64,000 nt of DNA. Source: Deltaproteobacteria bacterium. Lineage in GTDB: Bacteria > Desulfobacterota > DSM-4660 > Desulfatiglandales > HGW-15. The notes beneath the pieces are model-generated. The model did not search any database and was not told the DNA's origin. It saw only the letters and a program-made list of their open reading frames with translations. The position numbers and the translations under genes are program-made. Each line of letters begins with the position of its first letter. Within the stretch, counting starts at the first letter, position 1. The stretch is taken from positions 77,289 through 141,288 of the forward strand of contig JAFDEF010000001.1 of the NCBI GenBank assembly GCA_019310485.1, in the 5' to 3' direction. Shown here piece by piece: positions 1 through 10,611 of this stretch.

Positions 1-609
1 CTGGGGCCACTTGGATGCGGTGTTATGACGGGTGCCGGTGCGGTCATGAACTCTTTGCGCCCCAAGCCGGGAGCCTCGATTGCCATATTTGGCGTGGGCC
101 CTGTTGGAATGAGCGCGGTTCTGGCTGCCGCCGTTTGTGGTTGTACGACCATCATAGCGGTCGACCTAAACGAAGGACGTCTCGAGAGGGCAAAAGAATT
201 TGGTGCCACCCACACCATCAATGCGAATGAAGTTGACCCGGCTCAAGCCGTCATGGATATTACCGGTAAGGGCGCTGAGTTTAGCCTTGAGTGTGTCGGC
301 AATCCAAAAGTGCTTCGGCAGGCGGTAGATGTTCTACCACGCCTCGGAGTCTGTGGACTTCTTGGGGTTGTGCCTCCTGGAACCGAGGTGGGCCTTGACA
401 TGGACAGGATCATGAACGGTAGGACGGTTCGCGGCATAATCGAAGGTGATGCTATCCCGGATCTCTTTATCCCCAAGCTGATCGAACTTTACAGCCAGGG
501 ACGGTTTCCCTTTGACCGCATGATCACCTTTTATCCATTTGAGGAAATAAACCGGGCGGTAGAAGATATGGAGGAGGGGCGCGTGATCAAGCCCGTTCTC
601 CGATTGTAA
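1..609 (+). CDS. Zn-dependent alcohol dehydrogenase (MDR family), 5' truncated by window edge
   Basis: Reading frame open from base 1; Rossmann motif IFGVGPVGMSAVLAA; C-terminal EEINRAVEDMEEGRVIKPVLRL typical of MDR alcohol dehydrogenases. Confidence 0.85.
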   Translation: MGPLGCGVMTGAGAVMNSLRPKPGASIAIFGVGPVGMSAVLAAAVCGCTTIIAVDLNEGRLERAKEFGATHTINANEVDPAQAVMDITGKGAEFSLECVGNPKVLRQAVDVLPRLGVCGLLGVVPPGTEVGLDMDRIMNGRTVRGIIEGDAIPDLFIPKLIELYSQGRFPFDRMITFYPFEEINRAVEDMEEGRVIKPVLRL

Positions 610-650
610 GTAATGCCGGTGAGATCTACCACCAGTTAGGAGAGATAAGC

Positions 651-2372
651 ATGAAGTTCATAAGAGTAAACATGACTGATAAAAGTATCCGGGTCCAGGA
701 CGTGCCTGAGGAATACTCAGGACTTGGCGGGAGGGGTCTTACATCCATTATGATCAACGCCGAGGTGTCGCCAAAGTGTGATCCTCTGGGTCCGGAAAAC
801 AAGCTTGTTGTTGCCCCGGGCCTTCTAAGTGGTACCCCCCTGCAGAATACCAGTCGAATCTCCATAGGGGCGAAAAGCCCGCTTACAGGGGGAATCAAAG
901 AGAGCAATGCGGGGGGGACCGTAGCGGCTGCCCTGGGTCGTCTGGGTATAACCGGAATAATAATCGAGGGGCAGGCTCAGGAACGCGATCTCAGCATCCT
1001 CAGGGTCGACAAGGAAGGAGAGGCAGGTCTAATCCCGGCCCGGGACTACAAGGGAATGCGGACGTATACCTTTGTGGAGAAGATGATTGAGCTTTACGGA
1101 AAGAAGACTTCAGTGCTCTGCATCGGGCCTGCTGGTGAGTATCGGCTCACCGCCGCCTCTATACAGTCTTCTGACATTGACGGTCACCCTTGCCGGGCCG
1201 CCGCCCGAGGGGGACTGGGCGCGGTCATGGGGGCCAAGGGGCTGAAGGCCCTGATTGTAGATCAGCGAGGCCAGAGCCCGGATCCCATAGCCGATCCAGA
1301 GGTCTTCAAGGAGGCGGCCAGGGCCATTGCCAAAGCCGTAAAAGCGCATCCCGAGCCCGGCCATTTAATGCCCACCCTCGGCACTGCCGCCCTGGTCGCT
1401 CCGCTCAATTCCATGGGGGCCTTTCCCAGTTACAATGCTCGAAAGGGCGTGATGAACGGCTGGGAGCAGATCAGCGGGGAGGCCCTGGCCGAGCTCATCA
1501 AAAAACGAGGTGGAAAAACAACCCATATGGGCTGTGCCCAGTGCATCATCCACTGCTCCAACGTATTTGTGGATACACAGGGGAAGTATGTCACCGGCGC
1601 CCTGGAGTATGAGACCATCTGGGCAATGGGCGGCATGACCGGAATCGCTGATCTGGATACCATTGCGCGGCTGGACTTTCTGTGCGATGACATTGGCGTT
1701 GACACCATGAGCACAGGCGTGGGCGTTGCCGTTGCAATGGATGCCGGATATAAGGAGTTTGAGGATGGCAATGCGGCCATAGAGATGGTGGAGGAGATTG
1801 GCAGAGGCACCGAGTTCGGCAGGATCCTCGGAAACGGTCCTGCTGCGGTGGGCAAATACTTCAACCACCCCCGGGTTCCCGTGGTGAAGGGTCAGGGCAT
1901 TGCCGGTTATGATCCGAGGGCCATGCTGGGAAATGGCGTGACCTTTGCCACCTCACCCATGGGGGCCGATCACACGGCGGGAAACGTCATCGGGTTATGT
2001 CTGCAGGGAAAGCTCGATCCATTGAAAGCAGAAGGAGTGGTTGAGATCTCGAGAAACCTTCAAATCGCCATAGCCGCCTTTGACTGCACGGGGCATTGCT
2101 TTATGGCAACTGTTGCCGTGTTGGATCCCGAAGCCGGTGAGCCTTTTCGGAAGGCGCTCAGCGCCAAATTGGGTACTGAGCTTGGACCTGAGGATTTCCC
2201 TGGCGCCATGGGTGTTCGCGTGTTGAAGGCTGAAAGGGAATTTAATAAGAGGGCAGGTTTTACTAACAAGGATGATCGATTGCCCAAGTTTTTCTACGAA
2301 GAGCCCCTTCCACCCCATAACACGGTCTTTGTCATAAGTGACGAGGAACTCGACACTGTGTTTGATTTCTAA
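651..2372 (+). CDS. aor: aldehyde ferredoxin oxidoreductase (AOR family, tungsten/molybdenum pterin enzyme)
   Basis: 573 aa; N-terminal GGRGLTS, SPLTGGIKESNAGG, GCAQCIIHC iron-sulfur motif and later DCTGHC. Confidence 0.93.
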   Translation: MKFIRVNMTDKSIRVQDVPEEYSGLGGRGLTSIMINAEVSPKCDPLGPENKLVVAPGLLSGTPLQNTSRISIGAKSPLTGGIKESNAGGTVAAALGRLGITGIIIEGQAQERDLSILRVDKEGEAGLIPARDYKGMRTYTFVEKMIELYGKKTSVLCIGPAGEYRLTAASIQSSDIDGHPCRAAARGGLGAVMGAKGLKALIVDQRGQSPDPIADPEVFKEAARAIAKAVKAHPEPGHLMPTLGTAALVAPLNSMGAFPSYNARKGVMNGWEQISGEALAELIKKRGGKTTHMGCAQCIIHCSNVFVDTQGKYVTGALEYETIWAMGGMTGIADLDTIARLDFLCDDIGVDTMSTGVGVAVAMDAGYKEFEDGNAAIEMVEEIGRGTEFGRILGNGPAAVGKYFNHPRVPVVKGQGIAGYDPRAMLGNGVTFATSPMGADHTAGNVIGLCLQGKLDPLKAEGVVEISRNLQIAIAAFDCTGHCFMATVAVLDPEAGEPFRKALSAKLGTELGPEDFPGAMGVRVLKAEREFNKRAGFTNKDDRLPKFFYEEPLPPHNTVFVISDEELDTVFDF

Positions 2373-2384
2373 TGGGAATCAAGG

Positions 2385-2624
2385 GTGAAGATAAAAGTTA
2401 AATTATACGGAACTCTTCGACATCGGGTTGCCGGCTACCATAGTCCACAGGGCCTGGAGGTTGAAATCCCAGATGAGGCGACCGCGAAGGATCTCCTCGA
2501 TACCCTGAAAATCCCGGGACATCGAGGTGCAGTTTTTATTATGGAAGGCCGTATCTTAAACGCGGACGATAAACTGCGGCATGGAGCGCTTCTCGACGTT
2601 TTTGAGACCATTCACGGTGGATGA
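2385..2624 (+). CDS. MoaD/ThiS-family small sulfur-carrier-like protein
   Basis: 79 aa, GTG start, beta-grasp-like pattern (MKIKVKLYGTLRHRV...), ends in -HGG (diglycine tail), directly after aor. Confidence 0.82.
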   Translation: MKIKVKLYGTLRHRVAGYHSPQGLEVEIPDEATAKDLLDTLKIPGHRGAVFIMEGRILNADDKLRHGALLDVFETIHGG

Positions 2625-2872
2625 CACCTTTGCGCCCACTCGGGCACACGTAGGAGATCAGTTCCCCAGTGCGCGACGGCCACCTCTTGTCGGCACCCGG
2701 GACACGCAGGATTTGTGCAAAGTTTAAGAAAAGGAGGGGATATAAAGGGAAAGAAGGCGAAAAGGTGGAGGTAGTGGGCTAAAGCAGTTTATTTAGGGCG
2801 CTAAGGAGTGATGGTATATCGTCCTAGGACAAAACCCAGAATTATCTTTGGAAAGCCAAGAAGGAGGATAAA

Positions 2873-4099
2873 ATGAAAAGCAAAGTATTGCCAGGAATTT
2901 TGGCTTTCGCAGTAGCAGCGTTATTTATGGTTTCCTCTGCTGAAGCCAAAAGGCGTCCTGCCAAGGATAAAATTGTCATTGGCCAGGCTATCGCCCTCTC
3001 GGGCCCACTTGCGGGTGGTGTTGCCATAGCAGGTGGTCCAATCTACGAGTTGTGGGTCGAGGAGGTCAACAAAAATGGCGGGATATATGTGAAGGAGTAT
3101 GGCAAGAAATTGCCTGTGGTGCTGAAAAGATATGACGACAAAAGCGACATAGGCACGATGACGAACCTGTTGGAAAAACTCATTCTAAACGACAAGGTCG
3201 ACTTTGTCTTCCCCCCATGGGGCACGGCCTGGCTATATGCTGCTGCGCAGATAGCCAACAAGTACCATTACATATTGATCGGTGGCCCAGGCGGGGCTTT
3301 GAAACTCAAAGAGCTTAAGCTACCCTATTTCTTTCAGGTTTTGAATTTTTCCGAAACACAGGCTCCCGGTCTTGCCGGCATTTTCAAGGAAGTTGGTGTC
3401 AAGTCGGTGGCGGTGATCTACCGGGGAGATCTCCACGGCGTAGAGTATGGCGATGCCATGGTTCCTTACTTCAAAAAGAAAGGAATAGAGGTCAAAATGA
3501 AGAAAAGCTATCCTCCTGGGATTAAAGACTTGTCGCCACTCTTGAAGGAGGCCAAATCGCTTGGTGTTGATGCCTTTTGTGCTGCTTCATATCCTGATGG
3601 GGGGATGCTTCTGACCGGCCAGTCGATCGAGCTGGGCATCAACTTCAACGCTTTCTTCATTACCGTAACGCCTTTTTCCCCCAACCTTTACAGAGACACC
3701 TTTGGTGTGGATGTGGTAGAAGGCGTAATGGGTGGCGGTGCTTGGAATGCGAAGAGTTCTCCCGGAGCCAAGGAGCTCGTTGACAAATACGTGTCACGCT
3801 TTGGTGTGGAGCCCGACTACTGGGGGGCCTTGTATTATTGGTCATCGCTGCAACATTTCCAGCAGGCCATCGAAAAGGCGGGCACCTTAGACCAAAAAAA
3901 GATAAGAGACGTAATGGCAACATCAACGTTCCAAACGGCTCTGGGGCCATTCTGGTACGATAAGAACCGATACTTTGTAAATCATCCAGGTGAAATTGGT
4001 CAATGGCAAAAAGGTGTGTTTGAGGTTATAGACCCTGGGGAGAAGCGTACCGCGCCCCCTCTATATCCCAAGCCGCCGTGGCCTAAAAAGAAAAAATAG
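2873..4099 (+). CDS. branched-chain amino-acid-type ABC transporter substrate-binding protein
   Basis: Signal peptide, IGQAIALSGPLAG motif, followed by liv permeases and ATPases. Confidence 0.92.
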   Translation: MKSKVLPGILAFAVAALFMVSSAEAKRRPAKDKIVIGQAIALSGPLAGGVAIAGGPIYELWVEEVNKNGGIYVKEYGKKLPVVLKRYDDKSDIGTMTNLLEKLILNDKVDFVFPPWGTAWLYAAAQIANKYHYILIGGPGGALKLKELKLPYFFQVLNFSETQAPGLAGIFKEVGVKSVAVIYRGDLHGVEYGDAMVPYFKKKGIEVKMKKSYPPGIKDLSPLLKEAKSLGVDAFCAASYPDGGMLLTGQSIELGINFNAFFITVTPFSPNLYRDTFGVDVVEGVMGGGAWNAKSSPGAKELVDKYVSRFGVEPDYWGALYYWSSLQHFQQAIEKAGTLDQKKIRDVMATSTFQTALGPFWYDKNRYFVNHPGEIGQWQKGVFEVIDPGEKRTAPPLYPKPPWPKKKK

Positions 4100-4244
4100 G
4101 CTTGCTTACAAAGCATACTAGCCAGGCTGCCTCAAAGGGCGCGGATACAACAATTCTTGAGGGTGGTTATTTCTTCCACAGGAGTTGTTCCGTGCCTTTT
4201 GACCAGCCACCAGAGCCAGTTGATAAAACCGGGAAGTCATCTCA

Positions 4245-5114
4245 ATGATTGTTAGAGTCCTGGACATAGGGATTGCCGGACTACTGCTGGGCGGAATCTA
4301 CGCATTGATTGCCGTGGGCCTTACTCTGCAGTACGGCGTCGCGCGGGTGTTGAATATAGCTCACGGCGAGTTTATCATGATCGGAGCTTTCATCACCTGG
4401 TCGCTGTATATCATCTTTGGAATTAACCCCTTGCTTTCTCTGGCTATTTGCGGCCCTGCCATATTCACGATTGGCTTTCTGCTTTATAGAACCTTATTCA
4501 GACGCCTTAGAATCTCGTCAGCATCACCAGCCGCCTTTGAGGGAAGCTCAATGTTAGCCTGTTTCGGTCTTCTTTTCATCATTCAAAATCTTGCCATATT
4601 AATATGGGGCGCTGACATAAAGGGATACTCCTATTTGGCCTTTCCGATAAGGTTCTGGGGGCAGACATTTGCAGCCAATCGCTTGATAACCCTCGGATTT
4701 GCACTGGCCATAGGTTTAATCTTCTATTTCTTTTTAACCTGGAGCCGCCTGGGGAAAGCCATTAGGGCAGCTGCACAAGACGCAGCGGCCGCTGAACTGA
4801 TGGGGATAAACATAGATCAGGTGCTTGCCTTATGCTTTGGCTTTGGGGCTTTGATGGCAGGCCTTGGAGGCACCCTTCTAAGTATGTCTTACAAGATTCA
4901 ACCAACGATGGGACTAGAATACACCGTAATCGCGCTGATCGTTATCGTCCTTGGGGGATTGGGAAGCATCCCCGGCAGTTTCATAGGTGGCCTTTTGCTT
5001 GGTCTTGTTGGCAGCATAGTAACCTACATACAGCCAGGTTTATCACTGGTGGCTTATTATCTTCTCTTTATGCTTCTGCTCCTGGCAAAGCCAACAGGGA
5101 TTTTGGGAAAATAG
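4245..5114 (+). CDS. livH: ABC transporter permease, LivH family
   Basis: Polytopic membrane protein; GGIYALIAVGLTLQYGVARVLNIAHGEF motif. Confidence 0.93.
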   Translation: MIVRVLDIGIAGLLLGGIYALIAVGLTLQYGVARVLNIAHGEFIMIGAFITWSLYIIFGINPLLSLAICGPAIFTIGFLLYRTLFRRLRISSASPAAFEGSSMLACFGLLFIIQNLAILIWGADIKGYSYLAFPIRFWGQTFAANRLITLGFALAIGLIFYFFLTWSRLGKAIRAAAQDAAAAELMGINIDQVLALCFGFGALMAGLGGTLLSMSYKIQPTMGLEYTVIALIVIVLGGLGSIPGSFIGGLLLGLVGSIVTYIQPGLSLVAYYLLFMLLLLAKPTGILGK

Positions 5115-5118
5115 GTAA

Positions 5119-6069
5119 ATGGATATTGCTAGAGTTATATCGAAAAGATCCTCTGCGCTATGGGCACCATTTCTGATCCTAATCCTGTTAGCTTCTTTGC
5201 CTCTCTGTGCCCCGCAGTATACAATCATATTACTAACCACTATTTTCATGTACATTGTCATCACGGTGAGCTGGACCATGTTCTCCGGCCCTACCGGTTA
5301 CATTTCGCTGGCACCTGCGGCATTCTTCGGGGTAGGCGTATATACCTCGGCTCTCTTAGGGCTTGTATTACCTTTGCCTGCAATTATCGGTATCGGCGGT
5401 CTCGCCAGTTTTTGTCTTGCCCTTTTTGTTGGCGCCTTGACATTGAGGTTGAGGGGCACCTATTTTGTTATGTTCACTTTCGGACTCGTCGAGCTTCTCT
5501 TGCATTTTGTACTTTGGTGGGAAGTGAACATAACGGGCACCACCGGGCGGGTCGTTCCCACCGTGAATAACACGAAAGTGTTTTACTTCATGCTAATTAT
5601 TTTTGTCATACTGATGTTTGCTCTTTACACTATTAGAGGTTCCAGATTCGGATTGGCCTTAGAGGCTATCGGTCAAAATGAAGATGCAGCGGCCCACACA
5701 GGTGTAAATGTAACCATGGTAAAAGTCATCACTTTCGCAATCAGCGCTTTTTTCATGGGGGCAGCCGGGGCTCTTATGGCGACAAGATGGACGTATATTG
5801 ACCCAAAGATTGCCTTTAATCCTCTCCTTTCTTTTATGCCGGTTTTGATGGCCATCTTTGGTGGAATGGGGCAGCTCTACGGCCCCATAATAGGTGCAGC
5901 GATCTTTGCCTACCTGGAAGAATTCTTGATAACCAGATTTCCCTATTACTATATGCTCATTTTCGGCACCATAATGGTAATAGCCATTGTATACATGCCG
6001 GAGGGCCTTGTTGGGTTAATAAGGAGGCTATTGAAGAGCTCCACTGAGGGAAGACATGCCCGTACTTGA
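5119..6069 (+). CDS. livM: ABC transporter permease, LivM family
   Basis: LivM-type sequence (GPTGYISLAPAAFFGVGVYTSALL...), operonic position. Confidence 0.92.
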   Translation: MDIARVISKRSSALWAPFLILILLASLPLCAPQYTIILLTTIFMYIVITVSWTMFSGPTGYISLAPAAFFGVGVYTSALLGLVLPLPAIIGIGGLASFCLALFVGALTLRLRGTYFVMFTFGLVELLLHFVLWWEVNITGTTGRVVPTVNNTKVFYFMLIIFVILMFALYTIRGSRFGLALEAIGQNEDAAAHTGVNVTMVKVITFAISAFFMGAAGALMATRWTYIDPKIAFNPLLSFMPVLMAIFGGMGQLYGPIIGAAIFAYLEEFLITRFPYYYMLIFGTIMVIAIVYMPEGLVGLIRRLLKSSTEGRHART

Positions 6070-6793
6070 AGGAAAAGGACTGACCAAATACTTTGGAGGC
6101 CTAGTTGCTGTCTCCAACGTGGATTTGCATGTGGATGAGGGCGAAATCGTAGGGCTTATAGGCCCCAATGGAGCTGGCAAGACAACCCTTTTCAATCTGA
6201 TCTCCGGGGCGCTGCCATTGAGATCGGGGACGATATTGTTCAAGGGGCAAAAGATCAGTGGCTTGAAGCCCTATGAAATCTGCAGAAGAGGAGTGGCAAG
6301 GACATTTCAATCGATTAAAGTCTTCCCTGACATGTCGGCTCTTCAGAATGTATTACTGGGCTCTTATTTTGGTGTTTCACCGGGTATGTCATCAATGGAG
6401 GCCCTGAGAGAAGCCAAAGAAATATTAGAGTTTATGGGGTTATCGGCATCGAGTGCGACTCGTGCCAGAGACCTTACACTAGCGAGTCAGAAGCGGCTTG
6501 AAGTGGCCAGAGCGCTGGCAACCAAGCCGCAACTTCTATTAATTGACGAAATGATGGCTGGGTTAAACCCTACTGAGGTAGCCCAGGCCATTGAACTGGT
6601 AAGCAGCATTCGGAAGAACGGGATCACCATTATTATGATTGAGCACGTAATGAAAGCAATTATGAACGTGTGTGAACGCATTATCGTACTGCATCACGGA
6701 CAAAAAATTGCGGAAGGAACCCCTCAGGAGATTGTCTCCAGTGAAACAGTTATCAAGGTATATTTAGGAGAGAGGGCGCGTGCTGCAAGTTAG
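6056..6793 (+). CDS. livG: ABC transporter ATP-binding protein, LivG family
   Basis: Walker A GPNGAGKTT, VARTFQ, Walker B LLLIDEMMAGLNP. Confidence 0.94.
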   Translation: MPVLEGKGLTKYFGGLVAVSNVDLHVDEGEIVGLIGPNGAGKTTLFNLISGALPLRSGTILFKGQKISGLKPYEICRRGVARTFQSIKVFPDMSALQNVLLGSYFGVSPGMSSMEALREAKEILEFMGLSASSATRARDLTLASQKRLEVARALATKPQLLLIDEMMAGLNPTEVAQAIELVSSIRKNGITIIMIEHVMKAIMNVCERIIVLHHGQKIAEGTPQEIVSSETVIKVYLGERARAAS

Positions 6794-7484
6794 CGACATC
6801 GACACTTATTATGGCAATATTCAGGCACTATGGGGCGTTTCTTTACGGATCGATGAAGCGGAAATAGTGGCCCTAGTTGGTGCCAATGGAGCGGGTAAAA
6901 CCACTCTTCTCAATACTGTGTCCGGCTTGCTGCACCCGGCCTCAGGGCGTATCGAGTTCTGCGGCAAAAGAATTGACGGCATGGCAGCCTACGCCATCGT
7001 GCAATTAGGTATGTCTCATATACCCGAAGGGAGGAGGCTTTTCCCTGACATGTCCACTCGTGAAAATCTACAGTTGGGAGCATACCCTAGGCGTCTATGG
7101 AAACATAAGGAAAAAACTCTTGAGGAGGTCTACAAAATATTTCCCATATTGAAAGAAAAAGAAAGCCAATTAGCCAGGACATTAAGCGGTGGCGAACAGC
7201 AAATGGTGGCTATCGGTCGCGGCTTAATGTCCATGCCCAGATTATGCATTATCGACGAGCCGTCATCCGGACTCGCACCCGTAGTGGTAGATGAAATCTT
7301 CCAAATAATATTGAGGCTCCGTAACGAGGACATTGGCATTTTTCTGGTTGAGCAAAATGTCCAACAGACCTTGGAGATAGCGGATCGGGCATACGTGCTG
7401 GAAAATGGGCGCATTACCTTGGGAGGAGAAAGTAAAGAGCTTCTACAGCAGGAAGTAATAAGGAAGGCATACTTGGGTCTCTGA
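6780..7484 (+). CDS. livF: ABC transporter ATP-binding protein, LivF family
   Basis: Walker A GANGAGKTT, LSGGEQQM signature, VPEGR-like HIPEGRRLFP motif. Confidence 0.94.
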   Translation: MLQVSDIDTYYGNIQALWGVSLRIDEAEIVALVGANGAGKTTLLNTVSGLLHPASGRIEFCGKRIDGMAAYAIVQLGMSHIPEGRRLFPDMSTRENLQLGAYPRRLWKHKEKTLEEVYKIFPILKEKESQLARTLSGGEQQMVAIGRGLMSMPRLCIIDEPSSGLAPVVVDEIFQIILRLRNEDIGIFLVEQNVQQTLEIADRAYVLENGRITLGGESKELLQQEVIRKAYLGL

Positions 7485-7598
7485 GCAAGCGCCCGATGAG
7501 CGATAAAAGACGGTGCAATCCGCAGTGAGCAATCCAATTCAGGAACCGAAAGATACGGTGAGAAACATACTTTATTGCAGAAAGGGAGCAGGGAAGCT

Positions 7599-8228
7599 AT
7601 GACAGACTACGAAGCCCTGAGAAGAAGGGTAGAGGAACTAGAGCAAAGAACGTGGGATACTCAGGCAATAAAGGACAGAGTGGACAAACTGGCAGAAGAA
7701 GGAATCCCCAAAAAGATACTCAAGCGGGAGGAAGTCGTCTCCAACAAGAAGCAAATCCTGGATCGCGTTCAGCGAAGAGCTGAAGAGTATAACTTTATTT
7801 TGAAAAACTGTGCTCAGGGTACGGCGCTCGCCTTAATGGAAGAATTCGGGCTCGGCAATATGGAGATCATCAAGGCTTTGACGCCATTCCCCGGCATTGG
7901 GGGAACCGGCGAGATGTGTGGGGGCGTTACCGGCTCGCTAATTACCTTTGGCCTTTATTTTGGCAGCAATGATGCCCTGGACTCGGAATCACACGCACCT
8001 GTCATAATGAGAGCTCAGAAGTTCATGGCTCTTTTTGAAGACGAACTGGGCCACTTACTCTGCTCTGAGATACAGGAGCACGTTATATTTGGAAGAAACA
8101 TGGACCCTGGTGGCGGCGAGGAAAAGATGAAGGCCTTTGCCCAAGCAAAAGGTTTCGAGAAGTGCGGATTAGCTCCAGGTATCGGTGCAAGGCTTTCTGC
8201 TGAATTCATTATCAGCAGCATGGCCTAA
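7599..8228 (+). CDS. C_GCAxxG_C_C family (putative redox) protein
   Basis: NCAQGTALALMEEFGLG...GIGGTGEMCGGVTGSLITFGLYFG pattern; ATG 7599 preferred over upstream in-frame start 7575. Confidence 0.75.
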   Translation: MTDYEALRRRVEELEQRTWDTQAIKDRVDKLAEEGIPKKILKREEVVSNKKQILDRVQRRAEEYNFILKNCAQGTALALMEEFGLGNMEIIKALTPFPGIGGTGEMCGGVTGSLITFGLYFGSNDALDSESHAPVIMRAQKFMALFEDELGHLLCSEIQEHVIFGRNMDPGGGEEKMKAFAQAKGFEKCGLAPGIGARLSAEFIISSMA

Positions 8229-8466
8229 AGCAACCTTAACAGCGCCTTTGTTCTTGTGACGGAATATTCCCACGCACAAGAGTTTACTCCAGCAGGGCTT
8301 TCTGTTCCGCCGAGAAATCCCCCGGAAAAGCACCTGACAAGAAAGGGACACACGCTTTATTTTCTGGCCTCAGTCAGGGTTACAGAGAGCTTTAGTAACA
8401 CAGGATTTATTCTTTATCTATTGCAAGAGTAAAAGCAGTATTTTCTACTTTTGGGGCGGGGAAGAA

Positions 8467-10611
8467 TTGATGCATAAGTTTTCTTATTCAAACGTAAAAA
8501 GGGAGATGGAGGTATATGGCTACGATTCCGTTGTCAAAAGCCATTGCCGTATGTGTCACGGGGGCTGCGGGGTTTATGTCTATGTCAAGGATGGAAAAGC
8601 AGTTAAGATAGCCGGAGATCCGGATTGCCCCATTAACCACGGAACAGTGTGTTCAAAAGGAATCGCATCCATCCAGCTCGCTTACCACCCTGACCGCCTC
8701 ACCTACCCTGTGCGAAGGGTGGGGGCAAAGGGAAGTGGGAAATGGGAGCGTATCTCATGGGATGAAGCCCTGGATACCATTTCGGAAAAAATACTTGATT
8801 ACAAAAAAAGCTTTGGTGCTGAATCCATAGTCATGGGTTACGGCACGGGCAGGGAAAACGAAGGCGTAATTTACCGCTTTGCAAATCTGCTTGGAACTCC
8901 TAATGTTTTAACCGCAGGACACTTCTGCTATGGTCCCCGAATCGCCACAACCATAATAACATGTGGATCAAACCCGATAGTTGATTACGAAAACCATCCC
9001 AAGTGTATTATGGTCTGGGGAAATAACCTTGTTATCAGCAACCCTGATTGTTACAAGGGTGAACCCTTTTCCGTATCACTGGATGCAGGTGCAAAGCTTA
9101 TTGCCGTTGACCCAAGGCTCACCAGAATCGCGGCACGCGCTGATATCTGGCTTCAGCTACGACCCGGGAGCGATACAGCACTGGCTCTCGGGATGCTCAA
9201 CGTAATTGTCAATGAAAAGTTATATGACAGGCAGTTCGTGGAAAACCATGTACACGGCTGGGAGCCATTTGTAGAGCGGGTAAATGAATACCCGCTCGAG
9301 AAAGTGGAGAAGATAACGTGGGTGAGCAAGGAAAAGATCAGGAATGCGGCAAGGCTTTTTGCAACTACAAAGCCTGCCGCTATTCAATGGGGGGTTGCCA
9401 TTGAACAACAAATAAACTGTGCGGATAACAACCGTGCGCTCCTGGCCCTGATGGGCATAACCGGCAACATTGATGCAAAGGGAGGCCAGGTTCTTTTCAG
9501 CGCACCTAAAATAAGAAATGTGAGCCAGTTTGGAGCCCACAAGATGCTTCCCAGAGAGCAGGCTGCCAAGAGGCTTGGTGGAGATCGTTTCAGGCTTGCT
9601 GGAAATTTCGCCATTATAAACCCAAAGTGCGTGTGGGATGCGATCTTGGAAGAAAAACCCTATCCTGTAAAAATGCTTTTCTTTATTAGTTCCAACCCCC
9701 TGATGACACGTGCTAATGCAAGAGCTGTTTATCAGGCCCTTCAAAAGGTCGATTTTATGGTTGTTTCAGATTTTTTCTTAACACCTACGGCCCAACTAGC
9801 AGACATTGTCCTGCCGGCAGCCACCTGGCTCGAGATGGATTACATAGGAGATTTCTGGAAGCGCCACGGCTATATTCTGCCCAGGCGAAAAGTTATCCAA
9901 GTTGGGGAGTGCCGCTCGGATCATGAAATGCTGAATGACTTAGCCCACAGGGTTGGACAAGGTCAGTACTGGTGGGATACCTTTGAGGGGGGATTGGACT
10001 ACATCTTGGAACCCATGGGAATCACATGGAAAGATTTTAAGAAAATGGATTACATCAGGGGAGAAGTCAAGTATCAAAAATACAAGGAAAAAGGGTTTTC
10101 AACACCTACTGGTAAGTTTGAGCTTTACTCCACTTTGCTTGAAAAATGGGGATACGACCCTTTGCCCTGTTTCAGAGAGCCCCCGGAAAGCCCTTATTCA
10201 ACACCTGAACTCTACAAAGAGTATCCCTATATCCTTATCACGGGGAGAAGGCTACCGGGTTTCTTTCACACTGAAAACCGGCAGGTGCCATGGCTTAGAG
10301 AACTTCACAGGGACCCTGTGGTGGAGATCCACCCGGAGACCGCTAAAAGGGAAGGAATTGAAGAGGGTGACTGGGTAGTCATCGAATCTCCTCGTGGCAA
10401 GGTAAGACAAAGGGCAAAATTCTTCCCTGGCATGGACCAGAGAATTATTTCAGCAGAACATGCCTGGTGGTTCCCTGAAAAAAAAGATCCTGGGCACGGG
10501 TGGGATGAATCAAACATCAACATCCTTACAAACAACTCCTATGACAATTGTGATCCGGCCATGGGGGCAACACATGTGAGAACACTTTTGTGCAAGATAT
10601 ACCGTGAATAG
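8467..10611 (+). CDS. molybdopterin (Mo/W-bisPGD) oxidoreductase, DMSO reductase superfamily catalytic subunit
   Basis: 714 aa; N-terminal CRMCHGGCGVYV...CSKG [4Fe-4S] motif; GxGxGREN; C-terminal molydopterin dinucleotide binding domain (LITGRRLPGFFHTENRQ..., EGDWVVIESPRGKV); no Tat signal visible. Confidence 0.93.
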   Translation: MMHKFSYSNVKREMEVYGYDSVVKSHCRMCHGGCGVYVYVKDGKAVKIAGDPDCPINHGTVCSKGIASIQLAYHPDRLTYPVRRVGAKGSGKWERISWDEALDTISEKILDYKKSFGAESIVMGYGTGRENEGVIYRFANLLGTPNVLTAGHFCYGPRIATTIITCGSNPIVDYENHPKCIMVWGNNLVISNPDCYKGEPFSVSLDAGAKLIAVDPRLTRIAARADIWLQLRPGSDTALALGMLNVIVNEKLYDRQFVENHVHGWEPFVERVNEYPLEKVEKITWVSKEKIRNAARLFATTKPAAIQWGVAIEQQINCADNNRALLALMGITGNIDAKGGQVLFSAPKIRNVSQFGAHKMLPREQAAKRLGGDRFRLAGNFAIINPKCVWDAILEEKPYPVKMLFFISSNPLMTRANARAVYQALQKVDFMVVSDFFLTPTAQLADIVLPAATWLEMDYIGDFWKRHGYILPRRKVIQVGECRSDHEMLNDLAHRVGQGQYWWDTFEGGLDYILEPMGITWKDFKKMDYIRGEVKYQKYKEKGFSTPTGKFELYSTLLEKWGYDPLPCFREPPESPYSTPELYKEYPYILITGRRLPGFFHTENRQVPWLRELHRDPVVEIHPETAKREGIEEGDWVVIESPRGKVRQRAKFFPGMDQRIISAEHAWWFPEKKDPGHGWDESNINILTNNSYDNCDPAMGATHVRTLLCKIYRE

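Noticed and set aside
1365-1868. 167-aa minus-strand ORF opposite AOR
   Set aside because: Antisense shadow of a conserved gene in GC-rich coding DNA
9220-9744. 174-aa minus-strand ORF opposite the bisPGD oxidoreductase
   Set aside because: Antisense shadow ORF, no family signal
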